DNA of 64,000 bases. Origin: Sphingomonadaceae bacterium OTU29LAMAA1 (GTDB lineage: Bacteria; Pseudomonadota; Alphaproteobacteria; Sphingomonadales; Sphingomonadaceae). Shown in pieces: positions 50,454-58,507 of this stretch. Each line of letters starts with the position of its first letter. Position 1 is the stretch's first letter. The stretch is taken from NCBI GenBank assembly GCA_024072375.1, contig CP099617.1, positions 1,840,001 to 1,904,000 of the forward strand, written 5' to 3'. The notes beneath the pieces were generated by a model. That model had not been told where the DNA came from. It did no database searches and was given only the letters and a program-made list of their open reading frames with translations. Made by a program: the position numbers and the translations under genes.

Positions 50454-52891
50454 GCGATCCGCAGGTCCGGCCCGACCAGCCGGACCGGCCGCCCCGGCGT
50501 CAGCGTCACCACGCGCGTCGTATCGCCGCAGCGCAGCGTGCGCTGTCCGGCGACCGTGGACGTGATCGTCGCCGAGGCGAGCCGGCCGGACTGCCACGCA
50601 AGGTCGACCGAACAGGCGCCCCGCGCGCGGAGGCCGCGGATCGAACCGGTCGGCCAGGCACGCGGCAAAGCCGGCAGCAGCGCGATGTCGTCGCCGGTGC
50701 TGCTCATCAGCATCTCGGCGATCGCCGCCGCGCCGCCGAAATTGCCGTCGATCTGGAACGGCGGATGCGCGTCGAACATATTGGGATAGGTGCGCTTGGG
50801 CCCGATCAGGAACCGCAGGATGTGGTGCGCACGCTCGCCATCGCCCAGCCGCGCCCACAAGGCGATCCGCCACGCCGTCGCCCAGCCGGTCGCCTCGTCA
50901 CCGCGGATGTCGAGCGATCGCCGCGCCGCCGCCGCGAGCGCGGGCGTGCTGCGGACGCCGATCTGCCCGCCGGGGTAGACGCCATACAGGTGACTGACGT
51001 GGCGATGGTGCGGGTCTTTGGCATCGGCATCCCAGTCCGCCTGCCATTCCTGCAACTGCCCGCCCCGCCCGACCTTGAACGGCGCCAGCCGCGCGCGCGT
51101 CGCGTCGAACGTCCGGGCGAGATCGGCATCGCGGCCGAGAATGGCCGCCGCCTGCGACGCCTGCGCGAACAGGTCGCGCAGGATCGCCATGTCCATCGTC
51201 GGGCCGGCGCAGACCGATCCGCCGTGCCCATGATTGTTCTCTGGCGACAGCGATGGATTGGTTACCAGAAATCCGGTGCCCGGATCGGTCTGCAACGTGT
51301 CGACGAAGAACAGGGCGGCATCGCGGATCAGCGGATAGACCGAGGCGAGATAGCGCCGGTCGCGGCCGTAATCGTAATGGTCCCACAGATGCGTGCACAA
51401 CCATGCGCCGCCGGTCGGCCACATGCCGTACGCGGGCCCGTCGATCGGCGCGGTCGCGCGCCACAGGTCGGTGTTGTGGTGGCACACCCAGCCGCGCGCG
51501 CCGTACATGACCTTCGCCGTGCGGGCGCCGGTCACCGCCAGATCGCGGACCATCGCAACCAGCGGCGCGACGCATTCCGGCAGGTTGGTCGCCTCCGCAG
51601 GCCAATAGTTCATCTGCGTGTTGATGTTGATCGTGTACTTGCCGCCCCATGGCGGGCTGACGCTGTCGTTCCACAGTCCCTGCAGATTGGCCGGCTGGCT
51701 GCCCGGCCGCGAACAGGCGATCAGCATGTAGCGGGCATAGTTGAAATAAAGCGTCGCCAGCGCCGGATCGCCGCCACTCTCGCCATCGCGGATACGGCGA
51801 TCGGTCGGCCTGTCCGCGCCGGCGCCGCGCCCAAGATCGAGCGAGACGCGGCGGAACAGCGCGCGATGCGCCGCCACCGCCTCGCGCGCGATCCGCGCAT
51901 GGCCGTGCGCCGTCGCGCGATCGATCTGTCCGCGGGTGATCGCCGCCGGATCGCCGCCGACGTCGTCGAACCGTCGGTAGCTGGTCGCCATCGCGATCAG
52001 CACGACCAGCTCGCGCGCGCCGCGCACCGCCAGCGTATCGCCGTTGCGCGTCAGCGTTCCGCCGGTCGGGATCGCCCGCACGCGCGCATCGAACGTCAGC
52101 GCACCGGCGACGCCGTTCGCCATGTCGTTGCGGCCTGCCAGCACCATCTCCGCGTCGCGTCCCGGTTCGATCCGGCCCTGCTTCAGCGGCGTCGTGAACG
52201 ACAGGTCGACGTCGATGCCGGCGGGCGCATCGGCGGTCAGGCGGATGGCGATCACCTGATCGACCGGAGAAGCGATCACCTCGCGCCGGTACGTGACGCC
52301 GCCGGCGGACCAGCGCGTGGTCGCGGTCGCCGTGTCGAGGTCGAGTTCGCGCCGATAGCCGGCGACCGGTGCGGGTGCATCGGCGGGGGTGACGATGCTG
52401 GTCAGCCCGCGCGACGCCGGCGTCGGCGGGGGCGTTGCGGGTGCATCCGGTCTGGCGATCACCAGCGTGCCGATCGTGCCATAGGGCATCTGCCGCACCG
52501 GCCGCGCCATCACCTTGTCGCCGATCAGCGCCTGCGCATCGGCGTGGCGGCCGGCGAAGATCAGCGCGCGCACCGTCGGCAGCGCGGCGAGGGCATCGGG
52601 GCTGGCGGGATCGTAGGGGCCGCCAGCCCACATCGTATCCTCGTTCAGCTGGATGTATTCGCGATCCGTCCCGCCATGCACCATCGCGCCGATCCGCCCG
52701 TTGCCGACCGGCAGCGCCTCGACCCAGCTCGCGGCAGGCTGTGCATACCAGAGCATCGTCGTATCCGGCGACGCGACCGACGGGGTTCGCCCGGCCCCTG
52801 CCGCAGCGGCGGCCGGGACGGCCAGATTGGCGCCGGCGGCAAGCAACGCCACGGCATCACGCCGGTTGATCGGGCCCATATGATCGGACAT
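50450..52891 (-). CDS. GH95 alpha-L-fucosidase (or alpha-L-galactosidase)
   Basis: 813-residue exported enzyme. A twin-arginine-like signal (NRRDAVALLAAGANLAVPAAAAA) is followed by an N-terminal beta-domain (PAASWVEALPVGNGRIGAMVHGG, REYIQLNEDTMWAGGPYDP), a helical (alpha/alpha)6 barrel with NLQGLWNDSVSPPWGGKYTININTQMNYWPAEATNLPE, and ending motifs FDAHPPFQIDGNFGGAAAIAEML. This is the GH95 pattern, active on alpha-L-fucosyl or alpha-L-galactosyl links in xyloglucan or pectin. An AGGAGAG site precedes the ATG. An operator-like palindrome lies 29 bp upstream. Confidence 0.93.
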   Translation of the reverse strand: MSDHMGPINRRDAVALLAAGANLAVPAAAAAGAGRTPSVASPDTTMLWYAQPAASWVEALPVGNGRIGAMVHGGTDREYIQLNEDTMWAGGPYDPASPDALAALPTVRALIFAGRHADAQALIGDKVMARPVRQMPYGTIGTLVIARPDAPATPPPTPASRGLTSIVTPADAPAPVAGYRRELDLDTATATTRWSAGGVTYRREVIASPVDQVIAIRLTADAPAGIDVDLSFTTPLKQGRIEPGRDAEMVLAGRNDMANGVAGALTFDARVRAIPTGGTLTRNGDTLAVRGARELVVLIAMATSYRRFDDVGGDPAAITRGQIDRATAHGHARIAREAVAAHRALFRRVSLDLGRGAGADRPTDRRIRDGESGGDPALATLYFNYARYMLIACSRPGSQPANLQGLWNDSVSPPWGGKYTININTQMNYWPAEATNLPECVAPLVAMVRDLAVTGARTAKVMYGARGWVCHHNTDLWRATAPIDGPAYGMWPTGGAWLCTHLWDHYDYGRDRRYLASVYPLIRDAALFFVDTLQTDPGTGFLVTNPSLSPENNHGHGGSVCAGPTMDMAILRDLFAQASQAAAILGRDADLARTFDATRARLAPFKVGRGGQLQEWQADWDADAKDPHHRHVSHLYGVYPGGQIGVRSTPALAAAARRSLDIRGDEATGWATAWRIALWARLGDGERAHHILRFLIGPKRTYPNMFDAHPPFQIDGNFGGAAAIAEMLMSSTGDDIALLPALPRAWPTGSIRGLRARGACSVDLAWQSGRLASATITSTVAGQRTLRCGDTTRVVTLTPGRPVRLVGPDLRIA

Positions 52892-52919
52892 GCCATCTCT
52901 CCTGCTTTTGATTGCAGTA

Positions 52920-52933
52920 TGATAGCGGTATCA
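52920..52933. promoter_or_regulatory. Operator-like palindrome upstream of the GH95 gene
   Basis: TGATAGCGGTATCA matches the perfect palindrome at 47204 at 13 of 14 positions, and its outer five bases are a perfect inverted repeat. It is 29 bp upstream of the GH95 ATG and overlaps the TGA of the upstream esterase gene. It is a candidate repressor site shared with the pectinesterase/pectate lyase genes. Confidence 0.6.
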
Positions 52934-53896
52934 TTGTGTGACAAGCGAGGAATGACGCGATCGGATTATCCTGCCGCTTCGGTCGGCGCGGACGTGGCGC
53001 GAGAGCAGATTCCACAGCGCATCGTTGTCGACGACCCAGGCGTGACCGCCACCGACGGTGATACGGGCAACGACTTCCGTCCCGCTGCGGCAATTCCCGT
53101 AGCGCTCCTCGTAGACCGTCGGCGATATCCGCCGCGTGACCGGCGCGGCGGTGCATCCGTTGATCTGCGCCCAACGCTGTTCGGCCGCGTGCATGGTGTA
53201 ACGCCAGTAGCCGGCGCCGCCGCCGGCGATCGGATTGGTGGTATCATTGTCGCCGGCAAAGGCGATCACGGACACCGGCGTCCGCGGGCGACAGGATTGC
53301 GGATCGGGCCGGTCGGGATCGGCAGGCAGCGGATTGCCCGCGCGCAGGCCCACGACCGGGGCGATCGCCGCGAACCGCTCCGGCGCGACGCAGCCCAGCC
53401 ACGAGGTCATCCGTCCGCCGCCGGACAGGCCGGTGACATAGACCCGCTGCGGATCGGCGCATCCCTCTGCGACGAGCCGGTCGACCAGCGCCGTCAGATA
53501 GGCGACGTCGTCACGCGCGCGAGGGCCGGGAATCGTGCCCTCGACGGTGGGGACACCCGGAATGTTCCAGACGAAGCCGGTCCTCACCGGGATACCGCCA
53601 TCGGGATAGGCGACGAGGAAGCCGTTCGTGTCGGCGGTGTCCGCAAGCCGCGAATCGCGGAGCATCTGCGCACCGGTCGCGGTACTGCCGTGCAGCAGGA
53701 TCACCAGCGGCAGCGGCCCGCCGGTCCAGCCGGCCGGCACGTGCAGCGCGGCGGGCTTGCCGCCATCCGGTGCGACGCTGCCGGCACCCGCCCGCAACGG
53801 GCAGCGCGCCTCCGCCGCCGCGGTCCCGCTTCCCCAGAGCGCGCCGACGGCGAGGATGCACAGGACGACGAGGGACGACAGCAGGGACCGGATCAT
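52931..53896 (-). CDS. CE1/PHB depolymerase-type secreted esterase
   Basis: 321-residue exported alpha/beta hydrolase of the LpqC/feruloyl-esterase (CE1) group. A signal peptide (MIRSLLSSLVVLCILAVGALWGSGTAAA) is followed by PLVILLHGST (oxyanion region), the nucleophile in VTGLSGGGRM (GxSxG), Asp in AFAGDNDTTNP, and His in GGGHAW. It likely removes ferulate or acetate from plant cell-wall polymers. Its TGA falls inside the GH95 operator-like site, 39 bp before the GH95 start, so transcription may run on. Confidence 0.85.
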   Translation of the reverse strand: MIRSLLSSLVVLCILAVGALWGSGTAAAEARCPLRAGAGSVAPDGGKPAALHVPAGWTGGPLPLVILLHGSTATGAQMLRDSRLADTADTNGFLVAYPDGGIPVRTGFVWNIPGVPTVEGTIPGPRARDDVAYLTALVDRLVAEGCADPQRVYVTGLSGGGRMTSWLGCVAPERFAAIAPVVGLRAGNPLPADPDRPDPQSCRPRTPVSVIAFAGDNDTTNPIAGGGAGYWRYTMHAAEQRWAQINGCTAAPVTRRISPTVYEERYGNCRSGTEVVARITVGGGHAWVVDNDALWNLLSRHVRADRSGRIIRSRHSSLVTQ

Positions 53897-54018
53897 GATC
53901 CGATCGTGCGATCATGCTCCGTCACCGTCAACCATCCCGTCCGTCGACAATTATCCACAACCTTTCGCGACGAACGCTTGCCCCGGCGCGCGCTTCGCTC
54001 TAGGCGCGCTCTTCCCAA

Positions 54019-54095
54019 GCGCCCGTAGCTCAGCTGGATAGAGCATCAGACTACGAATCTGAGGGTCGGACGTTCGAATCGTTCCGGGCGCACCA
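54019..54095 (+). tRNA. tRNA-Arg (anticodon ACG)
   Basis: A complete 77-nt cloverleaf. The acceptor stem GCGCCCG/CGGGCGC, the D-arm GCTCAGCTGGATAGAGC, the anticodon stem TCAGA/TCTGA with anticodon ACG at 54053-54055, the T-arm with GTTCGAATC, a discriminator A and encoded CCA (54093-54095) are all visible. ACG reads CGN Arg codons after A-to-I editing. No integrase or duplicated tRNA end is seen nearby. Confidence 0.96.
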
Positions 54096-54163
54096 CATAC
54101 CGAACCATATGCCGCATCGCGCCCCTTGCGCGATCGCATCGCTGTGATCGCACGAGGTGGACG

Positions 54164-54610
54164 TTGGTAGACAAAAGCTGGGGAACCGGATCCACCGGGT
54201 TCCGGATCAGGACGAACGACACGGCGGCTGCGCGCGCGACCCAGCGCGCACAGGCGCGCGATGCGCGCGCGCAGGATCGCGCCGCCGCCATTACCCGGCG
54301 ACTGGAGACGCGTGCGACGGACCGCGATGCGGAGGCGCAGGCGCGGGAGCGGGCGCGCGAGGAACGGCGCGCGGCCGAGATGCCATCGGCCAGCGGCGAT
54401 CCCCATGCCGCCGCTGCCCAGCGGCGCCGCGGGTCGGGCCGCAAGGACGTGGTGCGGGAACAGCGCGATACCCGCGGTTATGCGACGGTGATGGACGTCG
54501 CCCGCATGCGCGAACTGGCGAAGCGCGGCGCGTCGACCGCCGGGCTTGCCGGTGCCTTCGGCATCAGCATCGCGGAGGTCGAGGCCGCGCTCGCCGACGC
54601 GGACGACTGA
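54164..54610 (+). CDS. Small HTH-like basic protein of unknown function
   Basis: 148-residue protein read from a TTG at 54164, with GAGGTGG about six bases upstream. The N-terminal two thirds are a charged Arg/Ala/Glu-rich, probably coiled-coil stretch. The C-terminus (about 112-143) has MRELAKRGASTAGLAGAFGI then SIAEVEAAL, the spacing of a helix-turn-helix of the resolvase/MerR kind (GxS...A..FGIS...V). It has no integrase or catalytic part. It lies just after tRNA-Arg and converges on the type I secretion operon. It may be a DNA-binding accessory protein; function unknown. Confidence 0.55.
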   Translation: MVDKSWGTGSTGFRIRTNDTAAARATQRAQARDARAQDRAAAITRRLETRATDRDAEAQARERAREERRAAEMPSASGDPHAAAAQRRRGSGRKDVVREQRDTRGYATVMDVARMRELAKRGASTAGLAGAFGISIAEVEAALADADD

Positions 54611-54625
54611 ACGGCGCGTCCCGCG

Positions 54626-54910
54626 CTACATCGCCATATCGTCGCCGAATTGCGCTTCGTTGAGCCCGGGCGTCGGTTCGCCGATGAAGACCGGCATGGC
54701 CGCATCCGGAATGCCGAGTTCGTCACTACCCTCGCCACCGGCGACACGGGCCGCCGGATCGAACGACGCCGTGTCGAAGCCGGCGGGTTCGCCGTCGATT
54801 CCCGATCCGTCGCCGTCGGTCTGCGGTGCCTGATCCAGCGAGGATACGGGCACGATCTCGTTCGCCGATTCCGCACCGCCCCCGAACATATCAGTCAACA
54901 GGCCTGCCAT
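54626..54910 (-). CDS. Small acidic protein of the type I secretion operon (1)
   Basis: 94-residue acidic protein, no membrane segment or signal peptide. It begins MAGLLTDMFGGGAES, which resembles the starts of two other small proteins in the operon (MAGFLTRIFDSD and MPGLSNIFGSD). It is rich in Asp, Glu, Gly, Pro and Ala, with no Cys. ATG 54910 is chosen because GAGGGAGA lies about seven bases upstream; an in-frame ATG at 54916 would sit on the site. It is the last gene of the operon. Possible cargo or adaptor for the exporter; inferred from position. Confidence 0.65.
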   Translation of the reverse strand: MAGLLTDMFGGGAESANEIVPVSSLDQAPQTDGDGSGIDGEPAGFDTASFDPAARVAGGEGSDELGIPDAAMPVFIGEPTPGLNEAQFGDDMAM

Positions 54911-54962
54911 GATCATTCTCCCTCATTGATGGATGTGGATGTCGCGCACCGGACCGGTCGGG

Positions 54963-55337
54963 TCATCCGTCCGCGGTGAATTCCTGGGTGATGGTGCCGA
55001 CGAGGTTCGCGGTGGCCTCCAGATCGACGCTGAGCGTCACGTCGTCGGTGCGCGACCAGGTCGTCTCCGACCCGTCCAGACCGTAATAGGTGCCGCCCAT
55101 CTCGCTGTGCAGCGTGATCGTCGGATCGACGTCCAGCGTCAGGCCGCCATCGACGCTGCCGCTCTGGCTGTCGGCGCTCTGGCTGCCTGCACTCTGGCTG
55201 CCGGCGCTCTGGTCGGTGCCGCCCGCGCCCTGATCCGCATCCTGATTGTGCGCCTGATCCTGCGCCAGGGTGCCCAGCGTACCGTCCGAGGCCTGCGCCT
55301 CGTCCGAATCGAATATGCGGGTGAGAAAACCTGCCAT
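54963..55337 (-). CDS. Small acidic protein of the type I secretion operon (2)
   Basis: 124-residue acidic protein. N-terminus MAGFLTRIFDSDEAQ; a low-complexity Gln/Ser/Ala/Asp middle with repeated SAGSQSAGSQSADSQSGS (about 43-61) and a C-terminal part with GGLTLDVDP, TWSRTDDVTLSVDL and GTITQEF that may form beta-strands. No signal peptide. An AAGGAG site precedes the ATG. It lies 11 bp after the HlyD-type gene, so it is cotranscribed with the exporter. Function unknown; candidate secreted product. Confidence 0.68.
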   Translation of the reverse strand: MAGFLTRIFDSDEAQASDGTLGTLAQDQAHNQDADQGAGGTDQSAGSQSAGSQSADSQSGSVDGGLTLDVDPTITLHSEMGGTYYGLDGSETTWSRTDDVTLSVDLEATANLVGTITQEFTADG

Positions 55338-55348
55338 GTCTCGTCTCC

Positions 55349-56677
55349 TTATTCCTCGCGGAAGCTGCGGCTCATGGCGTCGGTGAACGGCGCGAAGAGG
55401 TAGTCGAACAGCGTCCGCTCTTTTGTCTTGATGTTGATCGTCGCCGGGATGCCGGGTTGCAGCGTCAGCCCTTCGCGGCGCGCCGCCTGTGGCTCGTCGA
55501 GCACGATCTGCGCCTTGTAGAAGGCGGTGCCGTTCTGTTCGATGCGCGCCGGCGACAGGGTGACGACGCGTCCCTTGAACGCGGTCTGGCCATGCGGGTT
55601 GACGCTGGAGAAGCGGATCGTCGCTTCCTGTCCCAGCCGCACGTCGTCGATGTCCTGCGGCTTGACCCGCGCCTCGACGATCAGCGCGCGGCCGGTGGGT
55701 ACGATCTCCATGATCGTCCGGCCGCTGCCCATCACCATGCCCGGCCCCATCGGCACGACGCCGGAGACACGACCGGCGGCGGGCGCGCGGACCATGTCCT
55801 GATCGGCGAGATATTTCGACACGTCGAGCTGCGACCCGACCTGCACCAGCTGCTGCTGGACCTGGTTGAGCTGGCTGACGGTGTCCAGCGTCTGCGTGTC
55901 GCGCAGCCGCTGTCGCGCGATCTCCGCCTGACGCACCGCGGCCATGCCGGTGCCGACCTCCGCCTCCAGCTGCGCCCGGTTGCGTTCGAGCGAACGGATC
56001 GTCGTCAGCCGAGCGAAACCGCGCTTGTAGAGCATCTGGTAGTCGGCGAGTTCGTCGTTGATCAGCGCCAGCTGCCGCCGCGCCGCGTCCTGCTTGACGC
56101 GCGAGGCGGACAGGTCCTGCTCGCTGCTGCTGCGGTCCGCCTGTTGCACCGAGCGATGCCGGGCGAAGATCATGCGTTGCGATGCCATCGCCGCTGCGAC
56201 CTCGGGCTCGCCGGCGCGGCGGGTCAGGTCGGCGGGGAACACCAGTGCGGCCTTGCCGTCGCGCTCGGCGATCAGCCGCGCCTCGAGTGCCTGCAGCCCG
56301 TCGCGCTGCGCCTGTGCCTGCCGCAGCTGCGCGCCGGAGCGCACGCCGTTCAGGCGCACCAGCGGCTGGCCCGCGCGCACCGCCTGCCCTTCGCGGACCA
56401 GCACCTGCGTGACGATACCCGGTGCGGCGGGCTGGATCGCGATCTGGTCGCCGCTGACGGTGACCTCGCCCGATGCGATCGCCGCGCCCGAGATCGGCGC
56501 GAGCAGCGCGAAGGCCGCGATCAGCGCGATGAACAGGCCGAGCGCGATGAGCCCCGCGCGGATCGTGCCGCCGGCATGGTCGAGCGGGCGGATGTCGAGC
56601 TGGCGCATCCGGCGGGCCACCAGCCGGCGCGGCAACGGGGCACCGGCGCCGCCGGCCGCGAGGAAGTCCAGCTTCAT
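55349..56677 (-). CDS. HlyD-type adaptor of a type I secretion system
   Basis: 442-residue membrane fusion protein of the PrtE/HlyD group. A short cytosolic tail with RRLVARRMRQLDIRP, one transmembrane helix (about 40-65), GDQIAIQPAAPGIVTQVLVREGQAVRAG, long coiled-coil (about 110-290), and the second lipoyl half VRAPAAGRVSGVVPMGPGMVMGSG. The RLGQEATIRFSSVNPH and GTAFYKAQIVL parts are typical of T1SS adaptors. The ATG overlaps the ABC gene stop (ATGA). No TolC-type gene lies in the operon; a NodT/TolC protein elsewhere must supply the outer-membrane channel. Confidence 0.92.
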   Translation of the reverse strand: MKLDFLAAGGAGAPLPRRLVARRMRQLDIRPLDHAGGTIRAGLIALGLFIALIAAFALLAPISGAAIASGEVTVSGDQIAIQPAAPGIVTQVLVREGQAVRAGQPLVRLNGVRSGAQLRQAQAQRDGLQALEARLIAERDGKAALVFPADLTRRAGEPEVAAAMASQRMIFARHRSVQQADRSSSEQDLSASRVKQDAARRQLALINDELADYQMLYKRGFARLTTIRSLERNRAQLEAEVGTGMAAVRQAEIARQRLRDTQTLDTVSQLNQVQQQLVQVGSQLDVSKYLADQDMVRAPAAGRVSGVVPMGPGMVMGSGRTIMEIVPTGRALIVEARVKPQDIDDVRLGQEATIRFSSVNPHGQTAFKGRVVTLSPARIEQNGTAFYKAQIVLDEPQAARREGLTLQPGIPATINIKTKERTLFDYLFAPFTDAMSRSFREE

Positions 56678-58503
56678 ACCGCCTCCACCGGTTCGCGGGC
56701 GATCGATCGCACCATCTCGGTCCTGACCTTGCGGAACACCCTGGCGCGCGGACCGTCGAGTTGCAGGCCGCCCTTGTTGAGCACCAGCACGCGATCGACG
56801 TGCGCGATCGGGTTGAGGCGATGCGCGATCAGCACGATCGTCGACCCCTCGCTGCGCAGGGTTGCGAGGGCCGCGGCCAGCGCCTCCTCGCCATCGGTGT
56901 CGAGGTGGGCGTTGGGTTCGTCAAGCACCAGCAGCCGCGGCGATCCGAACATCGCCCGGGCAAGGCCGATGCGCTGACGCTGGCCGCCGGAGAGACCTGC
57001 GCCGCCTTCGTCCAGCTGCGTCTCGTAGCCGTCGGGCAGCGCCATGATCATGTCATGGACGTTGGCGCGCGTCGCGGCGGTGATGACCTCTTCATCGCTC
57101 GCCTTGGTGAAGCGCGCGATATTCTCGCGGATCGTGCCGGGGAACAGCCCGACCGTCTGCGGCAGGTAGCCGACGTAGCGGGAGAGGTATTCCGGGGTCC
57201 AGTTGCGCCCCTCGATCCCGCCGATCGTGACCTTGCCGCTGTTGGGGCTGGTGATCGCGACCAGCATCCGGGCAAGGCAGCTCTTGCCGGCGCCACTGGG
57301 CCCGACGACGCCCACCACCTCGCCCGCCCCGATCGTCAGGCTGATGCTGCGCAACGCGGGCTGGCGTGCGCCGGGCGGGATATAGCTCGCATTGTCGACG
57401 ACGATGTCGACGTCGCGGTCGGGCAGGTCGATGCGACCCGGCGGCGGCGGCGCCTGCAACAGCGACGTCTGCACCCGCCGGCCGGCGGATATCGCCTGAC
57501 CGATCGATCGCCATCCGGTCACCGCGATCTCCAGCGGCGCGAGCGCGCGGCCAAGCAGCACATTGGCGGCGAAGATGCTGGCCGGCAGCATCCGGCCCTC
57601 GACCACCAGCCAGCCGCCGATGCCGATCATCGCGCTCTGCATGACCAGCCGGACGAACTTGAACAGCGACGACATGCCGGCGCCGCGATCGCTGCCCTCC
57701 GCCTGCCGCCGCATCATCGTCTCTCGATCGATATGCCAGTGCACCGACAGCGCGTCTTCCATCCCCATCGCCCGCACCGGTCCCGCGAACCGCGCCACCG
57801 CATCGGTAAAGCGATAGCTGCGCGTCGCCGCGGCCTGCGCCAGTTCCGATCCTTCACGCGTCACCCGATTGTTGACGATGGCGAGGGTCAGCAGCAGCAG
57901 CGCACCGCCGGTGGCGACCCCGCCGAGGATCGGGCTGATCAGGAACAGGACGATCAGGAACAGCGGCATCCACGGCACGTCGAAGAAGAATTGTGCGCCC
58001 GGACCGGCCAGCGCGCTGCGAAACTGGTCGAGGTCGCGCAGCATCTGCGCATTGCGCGACACGGCGCCGTTGCGCGGGGCGAGCTGGACGATCGCCTGGA
58101 ACACGCGATGCGCCAGAATACGGTCGAGCCGCGCCGCCGCACGGATCAGGATGCGCGCGCGAATGGCGTCGCAGAATCCCATCGTGGCGAGCGCGATCAG
58201 CAATCCGATGCTGAGCGACACCAACGTCGGGATGCTGCCGCTGGGGATCACCCGGTTGTAGACTTCGGTCAGGTAGATCGGCGAGGCGAGGAACAGCAGG
58301 TTGACCGCACCGCTGAATCCGGCGGCGGTCCAGATCAGCCGCTTGCACTGGCGCAGCGCGGAGGCGAATTCATCACCCGAATCCAGTTCGCTGGCGCGGA
58401 CCGCGCTGTCGAGCGCGATCACCTGCGCACTGGCGAGCGCAGCCTGATCCTGCGCGTCGCGCAGCTCGTTCGAATTCAGATCGGCAGACGTGGTCGCGGT
58501 CAT
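56674..58503 (-). CDS. Type I secretion ABC exporter (PrtD/HlyB type, no peptidase domain)
   Basis: 609-residue half-transporter with fused membrane and ATPase domains. The six-helix membrane part spans about 55-350 (SPIYLTEVYNRVIPSGSIPTL; DVPWMPLFLIVLFLISP). The ATPase has Walker A GPSGAGKS (401-408), LSGGQ (504-508), Walker B LLVLDEPN (524-531) and the switch His in VLIAHRL. No C39 peptidase precedes it, so double-glycine cleavage is not expected; the first 50 residues are a short helical cytosolic stretch. The pattern is that of the PrtD-type RTX exporters. It starts four bases after the 459-residue protein gene and overlaps the HlyD gene. Confidence 0.94.
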   Translation of the reverse strand: MTATTSADLNSNELRDAQDQAALASAQVIALDSAVRASELDSGDEFASALRQCKRLIWTAAGFSGAVNLLFLASPIYLTEVYNRVIPSGSIPTLVSLSIGLLIALATMGFCDAIRARILIRAAARLDRILAHRVFQAIVQLAPRNGAVSRNAQMLRDLDQFRSALAGPGAQFFFDVPWMPLFLIVLFLISPILGGVATGGALLLLTLAIVNNRVTREGSELAQAAATRSYRFTDAVARFAGPVRAMGMEDALSVHWHIDRETMMRRQAEGSDRGAGMSSLFKFVRLVMQSAMIGIGGWLVVEGRMLPASIFAANVLLGRALAPLEIAVTGWRSIGQAISAGRRVQTSLLQAPPPPGRIDLPDRDVDIVVDNASYIPPGARQPALRSISLTIGAGEVVGVVGPSGAGKSCLARMLVAITSPNSGKVTIGGIEGRNWTPEYLSRYVGYLPQTVGLFPGTIRENIARFTKASDEEVITAATRANVHDMIMALPDGYETQLDEGGAGLSGGQRQRIGLARAMFGSPRLLVLDEPNAHLDTDGEEALAAALATLRSEGSTIVLIAHRLNPIAHVDRVLVLNKGGLQLDGPRARVFRKVRTEMVRSIAREPVEAV

Positions 58504-58507
58504 GCGT

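Noticed and set aside
50765..54028. About 1087-codon plus-strand frame opposite the GH95 and esterase genes
   Set aside because: No domain or codon pattern of a real protein. The minus strand carries complete enzymes with signal peptides and catalytic motifs.
54019..54610. Integrated element at the tRNA gene
   Set aside because: No integrase, no duplicated tRNA 3' end and no abrupt base-composition change seen in the window; kept only as a question.
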